From Galerina marginata (taxonomy: Eukaryota > Basidiomycota > Agaricomycetes > Agaricales > Galerinaceae), in assembly GCA_023014335.1 (NCBI GenBank), contig JAECYW010000011.1, positions 992,001 through 1,056,000 of the forward strand: DNA of 64,000 nt, in the 5' to 3' direction. Of the stretch, positions 34,331 to 45,299 are shown piece by piece. The position numbers were made by a program, and so were the translations under genes. How positions within the stretch are numbered: position 1 is the first letter of the stretch; every line of letters starts with the position of its first letter. Below the pieces are notes generated by a model. The model made no database searches and had not been told where the DNA came from. It was given only the letters and a program-made list of their open reading frames with translations.

Positions 34331-35431
34331 TTAATTTATCGAACGTCCATTCGAATCGCTCTCGAAGTCCAAGATAGCAGGCCCAGCAAGGATCGTACTG
34401 TCGTCCGCCACCGTCGCGCTATTCGTGGCAACAGCATACGCCTGGCCCTCCAAACCCGGTGGCACAGCTACCTTCCCATTGACAATCGGCACGAAAGTCT
34501 TACTGAGGCCAAAATAAAAAGCGATATGCGTCGGGTCCGCACTCGCACGGTGTGTGACTTCAAATTTCGCCTCTGCGGAAAGTTTGTTCAGCGAAAGAGG
34601 GGGGAAAGCATGGACGGGGAGGGCAGGATTGCTTGACGGGCACGACGTAATTGCGGTAGCTGCGATGGTGTATATTTCGTTCAGGCCCAGAGGAGTGTCG
34701 AAGGCGCCGCCCCAACCGCTGTACTTGTTGACTGCGGCGGCAACCCAGCTTGCGTGGCGGGCTTCGGTGGACAGGACCACAGCGGCTGCGGTGAGGTAGT
34801 CTTTATTGCTGATGTACTGGGCAGCTCCCGTATATGCTGACACGCCTGAAAGGGGAACTAATAAGATAAGGTCATTGGCAAATAAACGGTGGAAAGACTT
34901 ACCAACGCCTTCGAAGACTTGGCTGAGCGCAACGAAAGACTTGACATCGGTATATGGGCTATTATCACCAGTAAAATTAGCAGTCTTCGTCTCAGTACAC
35001 GCATATAGTCACTAAGAAAAGGAGAAAATACGAACAAGTTATAAGTACAAGGCTTCGTCGCTTTGTCTCCTAGTGCGCTAGACAAGAAATCGACATGCGC
35101 TTGTTCGTGTCCTGCGATCTGCTGGAAACGGCGCCGGGCGAACGACGGTAACCCGGCGTCATCGAATGCCTTTTGATCAAATTTGGCCAAAGCACCACTG
35201 TAGAACGCGTTTTCGAGATGTTCGAGCGTCAGAGCGTAGTTCAGGATCGTGACATCTAAAACCAGAATTGAAAATACAGAGATAAAGATGGACTACTGTC
35301 AGCATTTTCGTGCGACGACGCGTGTATATAAAAGACCAACCGTCGATTGCTTGACGTTTTGAGGGGGACGAGAAGACTTGGTGGATTGAAAGAGCGGCAA
35401 GAGCAAAGGAGAGCAAGGCGGCGGAGCGCAT
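34331..35431 (-). CDS. Secreted ferritin-like domain protein (Rds1-like), copy B
   Basis: Exons (minus): 35431-35341, 35255-35036, 34958-34903 and 34845-34331, 293 aa. Signal peptide MRSAALLSFALAALSIHQVF, then SKR. The ferritin-like motifs match copy A: LEHLENAFYSGAL, IAGHEQAHVDFL and STEARHASWVAAAV. An extra intron (34902-34846) sits in the codon for Gly of EGVG|VSAYTG, where copy A is uninterrupted, so one intron was gained or lost after the duplication. The C-terminal region is the most diverged part. TATA-like sequence at about 35504-35511. Confidence 0.87.
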
Positions 35432-36135
35432 TTTTTAATCTGGCTGGAAGAAAGGAAGGAAGAAAGGAAAGGATCCTGGTATTCAAACATTGATATTTCC
35501 CTCTCTTTATATGACGCTGTTCAAGACTGCTTAATACTGACGGCCATCTCGGTGAAGCATAAACGGACGATCGAATGCTTTCCGCGGACGTCGAAGTCGG
35601 GGCACCGATGTCGGGCTACGGCCCGATGGGTTAGAAATAGCCTGAGCGCTTCTGGAAAGAATGGTAATTAAGTGTTGCCTGGACCAAATGAAGAATACTC
35701 GAGTTCGAGTATGTCTTTAGCGCCTCCATGGAGTCAGTACCTTTTCGCCTGACTTAGACTATTTTCAGCTTACCGAGGGTGAAGAGGTCGATTATGTTGT
35801 ACCATGTCTAAGTACTTGAAGTTCTCGATCATATAAACCACCGATGCATGAACTCGAACTGCGAGTGTTCTTTCAAAAAACGTATTTATCCAACTTCAAA
35901 CAATTACTCGATTACCGGCGCTTATTTTCGGAGGCTCCCAACCTCAGACCGGATAATAACAACTGCTCATAAACGACAGTGACTTGCACACCACTTGGAG
36001 CTTTATCGCAAGGAATTTAGGTTTCCAGCAAAAATTGGGCCAATCCTTACCGAATATGGAATTGAAAATGTTTTTTCTACTCGTCTAATCCTCATGTTTG
36101 TCGAAATACTCTATGTTTCGAGGAATTATAAAGAA
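35432..36135. other. Stretch without a supported gene
   Basis: Promoter side of ferritin-like copy B (TATAAA on the minus strand at about 35504-35511, some 75 bases before its start) and the 3' flank of the acyltransferase gene. Nothing else recognised. Confidence 0.5.
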
Positions 36136-37926
36136 TTAAGTGAGGTATTGATGTACTGCGTCTTGCAGACCACGCCAAAACCTTTCAATCTGACCCTCTT
36201 CAAATCCATTTTCGTCCCAGCAAAGCTGCAAGCAGAGCTTCTTTGCGAAAGTATGCCCGATCAGGAGCAACCCACCAGCCTTCATTCGACTTGCAGCTGT
36301 CACTGAATAAAGGTGGAAGGAGGGGTACGAAGAACGGTCGTATGTTGCGTCCAGGTTTCCTGGGAGGGACACGCCGAGTAGAGCTGCGCTTGGCGCCGGA
36401 GGTAGTGACAACTCTGACAAATTGTCGAGTGTAGGTAGGTCCACGACTTCTCCTCTGGAACGCGCTACCCGCATTTGCGCCATTTCTAGCGCTCTCGATT
36501 TTAAGAGAGGCGACCGGATCACCCTGGTTAGTTGATTCTTTACCGAGCGGGCACGGTGCCAAAATACCTGCGGTGTCCCTGGGACAAACCCGGGGAGAAC
36601 AATGTTAGAGTATGTGAGCGCCATGAACCAATAGGTATTTGACGGATGTAACGAGCCAGTTAGGTGAGGGCGAAGGTTGATTGCTGTGTACATCATCCTA
36701 GGTGTCAAATCAAATAGAAAAGTCAAATCCACGATCCAACGGACATTGTAAACTATGCTTACATTGGATTCTCTTTCAGTCCTGGGTCGCTGACGTTTCT
36801 TGCCCAAACTAGGTTGCAGAGGGCGATTAGCGCATGGTTGACGGTGACATTGTTGGCCTTGCACTTCCTCAGGATAAGCGCTGTGTCGTCCTCTGAGAAA
36901 GCTGCTTCGTATACGACCGTCTGTGGCGGTCCGCGTTGCTTTCTCGGCAAAGTATGCGCTCCCTAACCGCGTTTAGGTAATAGATTCCTTGTACCATTTA
37001 TTTGAGATCGCTCACGATGTCTTTCCCCAGAGTCTTGATAAAATCCACCTTGCAAGCAATTTTCGCAAGCGAGCTCGTAGGTACATCAAGCCGCGTCTCA
37101 AAAGAAGGTGGCAGCAGATCTATCTTTACAGTCATCAGACGGGTGCCACCAAACAAGGGGAAAATACTGACCCACTCAACATCTCTGTTTAACTCTTCCT
37201 CCAGCTGCGAGTTGGTAAGAGGTGATGCCAGCAACGATAGAAGGTCGTGCGCAGTTTGATGCAGGGAAATCCCGTCCCCGAGAAAGTGAGGTGCGCACAA
37301 AAACATGGCGAAATCATCGTCCTCCGATGCACTCGAAGTTGTGGGTACTGTCGGCGCTAAATGTGATGTTGAGATAACGAGATGCGATAGATGTTCGTCC
37401 GATAGAGTACGTGGCCCGTTCATATATTCAAAAATAAGTTCTGGGCATTGGTCAATCGCATATAGGTATTGATCTTCGCTGTGCACATACCATCCTTGTT
37501 CTTGTTGTTAAACGATAGCGCGTCACCCGCTTCAATTAGCGAGTTGGCGGGTGGTGTGAACCTGCAATGCATTGACGGTGAAAACCGAGAAGGATAGCTG
37601 CAAAACGATTCCTCACGAAAAGTAAGGCGTTCCTGTAGCGGAATCATAGATCACTCGACACATGAGCACAGGGTGCCTTCTGCGAATTATCGCCCATGCA
37701 ATTGTAACACGTTCTCGAAGCACCGCAGCCTGAGGTGCACGAAAGTCGAGATGAAGGAACCTACACAAGGCTTTAGTACCGTTCTGAAGCATTCTGTTTG
37801 TTTGATCACTCACATGTCCCCAAGCCCAACTTTTGACCCAGGATAAAACGCGGCTTCGCTATCTCCAAATAGACGCTCGAAGGTCGTCCCAGTCTTAGCC
37901 CACTGCTTAGAGGGTTTCGCTGACAT
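36136..37926 (-). CDS. CAT/condensation-fold acyltransferase-like protein
   Basis: Exons (minus): 37926-37814, 37760-37617, 37561-37491, 37440-37016, 36962-36763 and 36697-36136, 504 aa; every junction keeps frame. The fold is that of chloramphenicol acetyltransferase / NRPS condensation proteins: the HxxxDG motif is HFLGDG (His ~161, Asp ~165), preceded by YMNGPRTLSDEHLSHLVIST. Later family features are NHALIALCNLVWARN, MMYTAINLRPHL and SAALLGVSLPGNLD. Such proteins transfer an acyl or aminoacyl group to an amine or alcohol; the substrate is unknown. It is divergent from the adenylation enzyme at 38765 across 838 bp, a layout that fits joint regulation and a two-enzyme activation/transfer pathway (inference). 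No signal peptide or membrane segment was seen. Confidence 0.85.
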
Positions 37927-38764
37927 GGTGGTGGTAGCTGTTAGCTAGTGATCACCGTCGATCGCGATCCGCTAGAGCAATTCCTTGAGCTTGATGGGGA
38001 ATTTTTCTTCCGGTCCTCGTGTTTTGGGCGTGGTCTTAATCGGTTTTTGTTCTTGAATCAGAATTTCTTTTAAGTTCAATCATCAATGAATATGTAGGTC
38101 AGTCAACCTAAATATTGGCAGGCCATCAAATTCTTCCCCTTGTGCCAAGGACCCTGTGACGCCAACCATTCCCGCCGTCGTTACAGCCGTTGAACTGTTT
38201 TCTTGGAATTTCTGGTCTAAAGTTTTCATATTCCGTGAAAAATGAAGTTCAATAGGGGAAAGTTCAGGAAAAATGAAAGATTCGACCAGGTTCCGCCCTC
38301 CCTCGGCGACAACGCTAGCGGCTATCTCAACCCCGGATCAGTAGAAGCTTTCGGCTAATTGACCCGATGCGCACATCGACGTTTCGGCTCCGGTGCCGTG
38401 AGCACATGTGGTTCTGGTATTTTCTTTGATGGAACAGGGGTACGTAATTTTTCTTCCTCCCATAACCCCCTGTTCTCTGTTTTGGCGTCATTTTTCACCG
38501 ACATGAAAGGATTTTCGTCGCATCCCAGAGCTAAGAAGTTCTCTGGACGAGCTGGGCTTCTACGGACACCGAAGCAAGTGCATAATTTGTTCAAAATGTG
38601 CCTCATTTCGCCTCATTTCGGCAGGCAGCGCGACTGTAACCATTTCCTATTCTTTACGGCGGTGGACCTGAGCCTTATAATTACGATCTCTAGGCGTTGC
38701 CCTAGATGATTACAAGGTGTGATATAAATACCGCCATTCTCAGAAAATATCCGTGCCTTGCCAC
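37927..38764. promoter_or_regulatory. Divergent intergenic region between acyltransferase and adenylation genes
   Basis: 838 bp with no supported gene. A TATA-like GATATAAATA lies at 38721-38730, about 35 bases before the adenylation-enzyme start, and a short direct repeat TTTCGCCTCATTTCG is seen near 38606-38622. Confidence 0.45.
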
Positions 38765-40533
38765 ATGTCGCGGATCTCTCTCTTATCATCACTCTCGCCG
38801 CTCGACCAAGAACTATTCTACACCTATGGAATCGGCCCACCACACTCAGTAGATATTCCCATAGTTCATCATGCATTCGAGAAACAAGTTCGGGAACGAC
38901 CGGATGCCATTGCAGTCGAAGACCATTCTTGCAACCAAACTCTAACCTATCGAGCTCTCGAATCGCATTCAAATCGTCTAGCACACGTTCTTCGTTCTCA
39001 GGGGACTGTCCCGGGGAAGCGAATTTGCATCTTAGCCAGGCGGTCTCTCGAGCTCATCATCGGTATTGTTGGGGTGTTAAAGAGCGGTGCCCAGTATGTC
39101 CCCCTCGACGCCCAAACCATTACCGACGAGACCTTGCGATATGTGCTCCAAGATTGTCAACCGAACCTCGTTCTGGTGATGTCGGAGTACGCTTATCGCG
39201 TGGATAGTGCTCCCTTCATTATCTTGGAATCACTTTTCCGACCATATCAGACGTCAAATGTGGAGGTATTGCCAGTTCAAGACCTTTCTTCTCCAGAGGA
39301 TGGTGCCTACGCTATTTACACCTCGGGCACAACGGGTAGGATCACCAGTTATCGTTAACAGCTCTTCATTGACTGGTAGCTCATCGAACAGGGAGACCCA
39401 AAGGAATCGACATTACACACAAGAGTGCGACGAACGGTATGTGCCTTTTCTCTCCTATTCTCTACATCACTTTGATTTATCTTGTATGCTAGTTCTTAGC
39501 TGCGTACCTGGAAAGAGTGGGTTAGCACCTGGGATGCGCGTGGCGCAGCTTGCCAATATTGCCTTCGACATGGCCGCTTGGGATATCCTTGGATCGCTTT
39601 ACCATGGATGTACTCTATGTCTCCGGGGAAATACGTCGAAGGAGTGGACGGCTCTTCTCAAAGGCGTGCACTTGTTCATTGCTACCCCCAGCATGCTTCT
39701 TCGCCATGAACCAGAAGATTATCCTTCCCTTACGCACGTTGTGGTCGGTGGCGAACATTGTCCTCAGTGTAGGTTTTAGGCTATCTCTTTTCTTGAAATT
39801 TGCTCACGAAAATCTTAAGCTCTCGCCGATAAGTGGGCGCGTTACGTTGAATTTAGCAATTGTTGCGGTCCATCCGAAGTGACGATCTTTAATACTATCC
39901 AAAAGCATACCCTTGGCCAGTCCATCTCCATCGGAAAACCATTACCGAATACCAACGTCTACATACTCGACCCCGATGACGGCATGCCAGTTCCCATCGG
40001 TGAAGCGGGCTGTATGTGGGTAGGCGGTATAGGGATCAGTAAAGGCTATCTCAATCTTCCAGACAAAACCGCCGCACGATGGCAAAGGGACCCATTTGTT
40101 GAGGGCGGTGGCATGATGTTCAACACTGGTGATCTAGGTCGTTGGCGAGACGACGGACAGCTAGATCACCTTGGGCGGGTAGACGATCAGGTGAAAGTAA
40201 AAGGGTTCCGAGTGGAACTCGATGGAGTGTCTGCGACTATGCAAGTACGTCTCTTCTCCGATATTGACTACCAATACGTTGAATATCAATATTTTCCAGA
40301 CGCTCCCGGCCGTCGACAATGCCGTTGCCCTCTTGATTGATTCGGAAATATGGGGATTTGTGACGCCTGAATCTGTCAATCTGGATCTTCTTCGAGATAC
40401 AGTTGCCCAAAGTCAGCCCCCTTATGCCGTTCCTAAACATTATTACGCCTTGGACGACTTCCCGCTCACGCGGAACGGAAAAGTTGATAAGCGTGTACTG
40501 CGCTCTCTTGTAGAGGGCAAGGGTCGTAATTAG
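38765..40533 (+). CDS. Free-standing NRPS-like adenylation (AMP-binding) enzyme
   Basis: Exons 38765-39335, 39392-39436, 39493-39768, 39820-40244 and 40300-40533, 516 aa; all junctions keep frame. It would activate a carboxylic or amino acid as an acyl-adenylate using ATP. Core motifs are in order: A1/A2 region LTYRALES and GVLKSGAQYVPLD, A3 TSGTTGRPKG (split by intron 1), A4 FDMAAWDILG, A5 NCCGPSEVTI, A7 TGDLGRW, A8 GRVDDQVKVKGFRVEL and A10 NGKVDKRVL with the catalytic lysine. The Asp of FDMAAW is kept, as in amino-acid-activating domains. The protein stops 15 residues after that lysine, so it has no carrier (T) domain and no C or TE domain. The CGPSEVTI word resembles A domains of fungal siderophore synthetases. 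Its divergent neighbour is a condensation-fold protein. Confidence 0.88.
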
Positions 40534-41007
40534 AGGCTGGCTTATTAACGTCGTTCCCTGGACTTTGCGTAGCGTTGAGGTCATTTTTCGTGGACAATTA
40601 GTTTTCATCTTAATAGGACATTCCGTCGATAAAAACTTGTGCGCCTGCTGAACAAGATACCCGAACATTAGATGTATATGTATAATGGGTAACATAGCTT
40701 GAACAATCAACCAAATGAATAGGATTCGGACAAATTTTGTTTTGACTGGGATCAATCCTTTGAGTATTGATGATGTTAATACTTCACTAAATTATGTGGT
40801 ACGATGAAGCGGAAAGATCGCCCTGTAACCCCTTCCTGAAACATGCCACCAAACTCGAGTCATTCTATATGTCCAATTGGGAGAATGGCAACAAGAGTGG
40901 AGAGCCAGCAAGGAATTGTAATCGACGCCCAGTATTGCCGGCGAGCCGTTAAACAACGCATGATATTGTACACAGCGTTGAATTCTGATTTATTTTTCAA
41001 ACATTCG
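40534..41007. other. Stretch without a supported gene
   Basis: AT-rich 3' flank of the adenylation gene; nothing recognised. Confidence 0.45.
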
Positions 41008-41250
41008 TCAAAAAAAGAGGTCCGGGTCAAGTAGGCAAATTAACGACCACATCTTCGGCGTCCTGAGTGCGACATCTCTCCAGTACTGGCGAATATGTCT
41101 GAAGGTAGAGGGTTCAGAAGAGGTATGGTCCGATATCCAAGGTCGATCCAGAGGTCGAGTTGCAGAATTCAGATGAGACACTAAACGTTCCTTGTCCTCC
41201 AGGACCTTCAGGAAAATTTCGGCTAATATCTCAGGGGGTAGCTGGTTCAT
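41008..41250 (-). pseudogene. Truncated F-box protein fragment
   Basis: 80 residues from the ATG at 41250: MNQLPPEILAEIFLKVLEDK, then FRHIRQYWRDVALRTPKMWS, the classic Agaricomycete F-box with the WRDVALxTPxLW follow-up. Frame ends at LLDPDLFF, where full members continue for several hundred residues of leucine-rich sequence. In the 400 bp to the left I found no continuation, so it is a broken copy or an F-box-only protein. The frame is open to 41316 without another ATG. Confidence 0.6.
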
Positions 41251-41316
41251 GGTCGCGTAGCGTTCAATAGTAGACGGTTGTTGATTGCCAAGGTTTCCGT
41301 AGGAAGAAGGCGCCAC

Positions 41317-41966
41317 GGTGTTTCATATCAGATAGAGAAGACGGGAGCCACTCGTCAAATGTCTGGTTTACTGGAATATAGTCGAGATGGGTCGGCGGGA
41401 GACGGATCTTCTTTACAGATAACTGACCTATGACTCGCTAAGGTCTAGCGATTATGATCAATCGTGGAAACAAGATTCTGAGGTTATAAAACTTACCAGT
41501 ACTCAGCGCTTAGGCCTCAGGTTCTGCCTTCCAATGATCTCAGGCATGCTGATGGTGTGGTCGCGTTTGCAAGCGAGATGGGCAGAAGATGACCCACCAT
41601 GGCATTGCTTGGCCATGTTCGCGCGAAGTCAAGCAGAGCCCGGTTTTAAAGGTCACAGCTATCTTGTCGAAGATCTTGGAAAAGAAAGCTTCCAGGTAAG
41701 AGGTTCTATGAACGTATCCAGCGAGCTAAAGCCAGCATTTGAAAAGCTCAGGTTCATGGCTTTGGTGGTAAAAAGAGACAAAGCGACCGGATCGCCGGGA
41801 TCGGGTTCGAGTACGGGCAGGGGTGAATCACGTGATGGTACATAAGCTTGCCATAATGCTCGAATTCGAGTCAAATCTCCTCTTTCTTCGGCTTTCCCAT
41901 CGACGTTGTTCTCGATCTAAACAGCCACTACCTTGTTTCTACACACTATAGCTCCCTACACCAACA
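41317..41966. other. Stretch without a supported gene
   Basis: Contains a 103-codon open frame at 41534-41845 (+) of no recognisable family and the promoter of the RBR ligase gene. Confidence 0.4.
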
Positions 41967-44170
41967 ATGGCTTCGGATTATGAGTTCTCTGACGACGATG
42001 GCGAGTACTACGACGACGAGGAGATGATCGACGGGACCCAGGATGAAGGTAATCATTCTGCGTCTTGTGCCTCTCTTCGTTGCTCAACTTTCGATTCTCA
42101 GACGAGTCTGGAGATGAAATGGATATGGATAACTTTGGAGACGATTTCAAAGTGGCTCCAAAGGGCAAGCGCAAGTCGTATGAGATCGACTACGAGTCGC
42201 TCAGTCAGCAGGCTGTGGAAAAGCAAATGCAGCGAGATACCGACCATATCTGTGGCATTTTTGGTGTCGATGTAAGCCTTTTTATCTTTGTTTCTCGAGA
42301 CTTTGTACCTAAGTCCAAAACAGGTCGATACAGCTGGTCTGCTACTGCGCCACATGAAGTGGAACAAAGAGAAGCTTATCGAAAAGTACATGGACAACGC
42401 GACATCAGTACTTGTCGCCGCTGGCGTGACCTTGCCGGAGGCCTCGCCTTCAGCAGCCCCTATAAGGACACATAGCATCTCAGCACCTCCAGTCAGCAGC
42501 CAATCTACCACACGCCGACCGACAACACGTGGCTCTAAACTTATCACTCTGTCGTCTGCACCTAAATCATCTACGAAATCCCCAACCTCGCCTACCGCAG
42601 TCTATGCACCGAAGCCTGTCCAGAGGCAGTCGTCGAAGAAAGCAGAGGACACGTTTGTCTGCCAGATCTGTTTCAACGATGCTCCGAACTTGCAGACGCT
42701 CTCGCTCAATTGCGAGCACACGTTCTGCACGGAGTGCTGGACGGACTACGTCGTGTCAAAAATCCGCGACGAGAGCGAGCATTCGATCCGGTGCATGGCC
42801 GAGAGCTGTGCGCTAGTAGCCCCGGACCACTTCATCCGGGACGTCCTCCTCCCCGAACCAGGTGCACCGATAGGAGATGCAAAGAAAGAGGTGGAAGGCG
42901 CCAAGACGTGGTCACGTATGCAGGAACTGTTCGTGCGGCACTTCGTGGCGTGCAACACGAGCCTCAAGTTCTGCCCGTATCCTTCATGCACGAACACAGT
43001 GTCGTGCCCTTCCGCGGCGTCCAAGTCAAGCTTAGCGACGGTGGTTCCGACGGTGTCATGCGGTGCGCGCGGAATTGGCAGCTCGGCGCAGGACATGTCA
43101 CAGAGCCAGCAACTAGGGCTTGGCCTGCAAGGCAAGGAGCACAAGTTCTGTTTTGGATGCCCGATCGAAAGCGATCACAGGCCGGTGGTTTGCGATGTTG
43201 CTAAGATGTGGCTGAAGAAATGCCGGGACGACAGTGAGACGGCCAACTGGATCAAGAGCAACACGAAGGAGTGCTCGAACTGCCAAAGCACCATTGAAAA
43301 GAATGGTGGTTGCAAGTACGTTGACCCTTTTTACTGAATCTACGGGTGTGTTTATATCATTCTTCCAGCCATATGACATGCAAGAAATGTAAACACGAAT
43401 TCTGTTGGGTTTGTATGGGCCCTTGGAGCGAGCACGGTACTGCATGGTATTCTTGCAACCGGTACGACGAGAAGAACGGTGTCGACGCCCGTGACGCCCA
43501 GAGCAAGAGCCGAGCGTCTCTTGAGCGTTATCTACACGTGCGTCTCCTTATCTTTTACCTTTCCTTCCAGCCATCTCAAGGTTCCATAGTACTACAACCG
43601 CTGGGCAAATCACGAACAATCCGCGAAACTCTCCCTCGACCTATACGCGAAGACGGAGAAGAAGATGGAGGAGATGCAGATCACCTCCGCGCTGACCTGG
43701 ATCGAGGTGCAGTTCATGAAGAAAGCTGTGGAGGAGGTTGACAAGTGCCGTATGACACTCAAGTGGACGTATGCTATGGCATATTACCTTGCCAAGGGCA
43801 ATGAGAAGGACCTGTTCGAGGATAATCAAAGGTGCGTTTCCTGTCGGATAAGATAGGTTGTACTTATTCATATACATCTTTGACATTAGGGATTTGGAGA
43901 AAGCCGTTGAGGACCTATCGGAATTGCTCGAGTCACCTATCGAGGCTGAGAACATCCCAACCTTGAGGCAACAAGTGACGAACAAGACCGTACGTTCATC
44001 TTTCATCCGATGTTTGAAAAAGCGCATTACTCATGCACATTCGTCATCGTTAGGTATACGTCCAGAAGCGAAACGAGATCGTTTTGGAGGATACAGCCAA
44101 CGGGTTCTTGGAGGGCCGATGGAGGTGGAATGTCTCTGTTGAAGGATTCGACGACCCAGAGGAGGCATAA
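41967..44170 (+). CDS. Ariadne-family RBR E3 ubiquitin-protein ligase
   Basis: Exons 41967-42048, 42102-42271, 42324-43315, 43369-43537, 43590-43831, 43890-43989 and 44054-44170, 623 aa. It accepts ubiquitin from an E2 onto its own cysteine and passes it to a substrate lysine, in cytosol or nucleus. Seen in order: acidic N-terminus ([16 protein letters not shown]), an UBA-like region ([18 protein letters not shown]), a Ser/Thr-rich linker, RING1 (CQICFNDA ... [10 protein letters not shown]), IBR (LKFCPYPSC ... HKFCFGCP), and the Rcat domain ([20 protein letters not shown]) with the predicted catalytic Cys414 in [23 protein letters not shown] follows, then the Ariadne helical domain ([15 protein letters not shown] ... 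[11 protein letters not shown]). It is close to human ARIH1 in layout. An insertion rich in Ser/Gly/Gln (~300-330) inside the IBR is longer than usual. Confidence 0.95.
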
Positions 44171-44570
44171 ACGTTGGACTATCGCACCCTCATCTTTCCC
44201 AAGTCACGCATGTTCCGCCCACTCTTCATGTTATTCCCACCCATCATTTCCTCTCTTCTCTCACGTCAACCCTCCGCTCTCAAGCTCCCACTGCTCATCG
44301 TCCGCAAATCGTACTTTGTCTGTGCCTACTCCCATCGAATCCTGTGTTACTCCACCACCGTCTATTATTTGCCATCACCACCTCATTATCATTTCCATTG
44401 TCACTTATGTCTCAACTTTGTAGAAATAACGAATTCATTTATCTAACGAAAGGTTGCTTGGAGGAGAACATTTGATACCATGGCCCCGCAATCCACCACA
44501 ATCGAAGAAATTTACAAATGGATCCATCTCAGCTGAGATTTTCTCTGAGCAGAGACTTTGTCAAACGACC

Positions 44571-44957
44571 TACAGTCATCCACCGGCTAATGTTACGCCA
44601 CCACTGAGTGTTACACCTTCATAACTCAGCCAAAAATGGGTCTTTTTTGATGAAATAAAATTTTCCTGTGAGCTGTATACGTTTTCTATTACCTTGTAAA
44701 ATTTTAGAGGGAACGAATAAAAATTGACTGAGGAATGGCGAACCCAAAGTGCCGCAAATTGGCTCACTACTCAGTGTTACACCAGTGTTTTGGGAATAAC
44801 TTTGCGAGAACTGAATAAGATCATCTAAAATTTTCACTGAAGGAACTAACAGAATTATAAAGAATTATCATATGGTTTTTATTGGGAAAAAGTGCGATGA
44901 AAATTTTTCATTTTGATTTTTAACTTTCAGTGTAACATTAGCCGGTGGATGACTGTA
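44571..44957. mobile_element. Tc1/mariner-type MITE
   Basis: Perfect 26-bp terminal inverted repeats (left 44571-44596, right 44932-44957). They begin TA|CAGTCATCCACCGGC, so a TA target duplication and a CAGTC-like end are both present, the hallmark of Tc1/mariner/pogo elements. The body (about 335 bp) is AT-rich with no coding frame. It repeats AGTGTTACACC twice and carries a TGTAACA mirror near the right end. A full-length transposase source is not in this window. It lies 400 bp past the stop of the RBR ligase gene. Confidence 0.88.
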
Positions 44958-45299
44958 TGCAAGACGTTACAATTTCGAGGCCTTCGTGAAGTTGGTCATG
45001 TAAGTTGCTTGACATTTCTTGCGAAAAGGTTGGTTGGCCGAGAGAATAGAATATTTGAAGAGTTTCGTGGGGTCGACACGAGGATTCTGGGCATTTATTA
45101 CTCGCTCTTCTGGGATTGGGATCGGGCTGAAAGCGCCGGTTCCGGTTCTTAAGTATAAACGCTTTGAACTGGACATTGGTCACCATGCAGAACTACACAA
45201 AAACCAACCTCCAGCTAAAGTATATATAAAACTGGCAGAGTCCGAGTACGTCACCGCCCACCGCGCACCACCTCCAAGAACCGTCTATCCGAATCCAAA

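Noticed and set aside
35177..35431. 84-residue protein ending LQWCFGQI
   Set aside because: It is exon 1 of the ferritin-like gene read into the intron; splicing gives the full family match.
39207..39779. Separate 190-residue protein downstream of the adenylation frame
   Set aside because: It reads out of frame through two introns; the spliced exons continue the adenylation domain.
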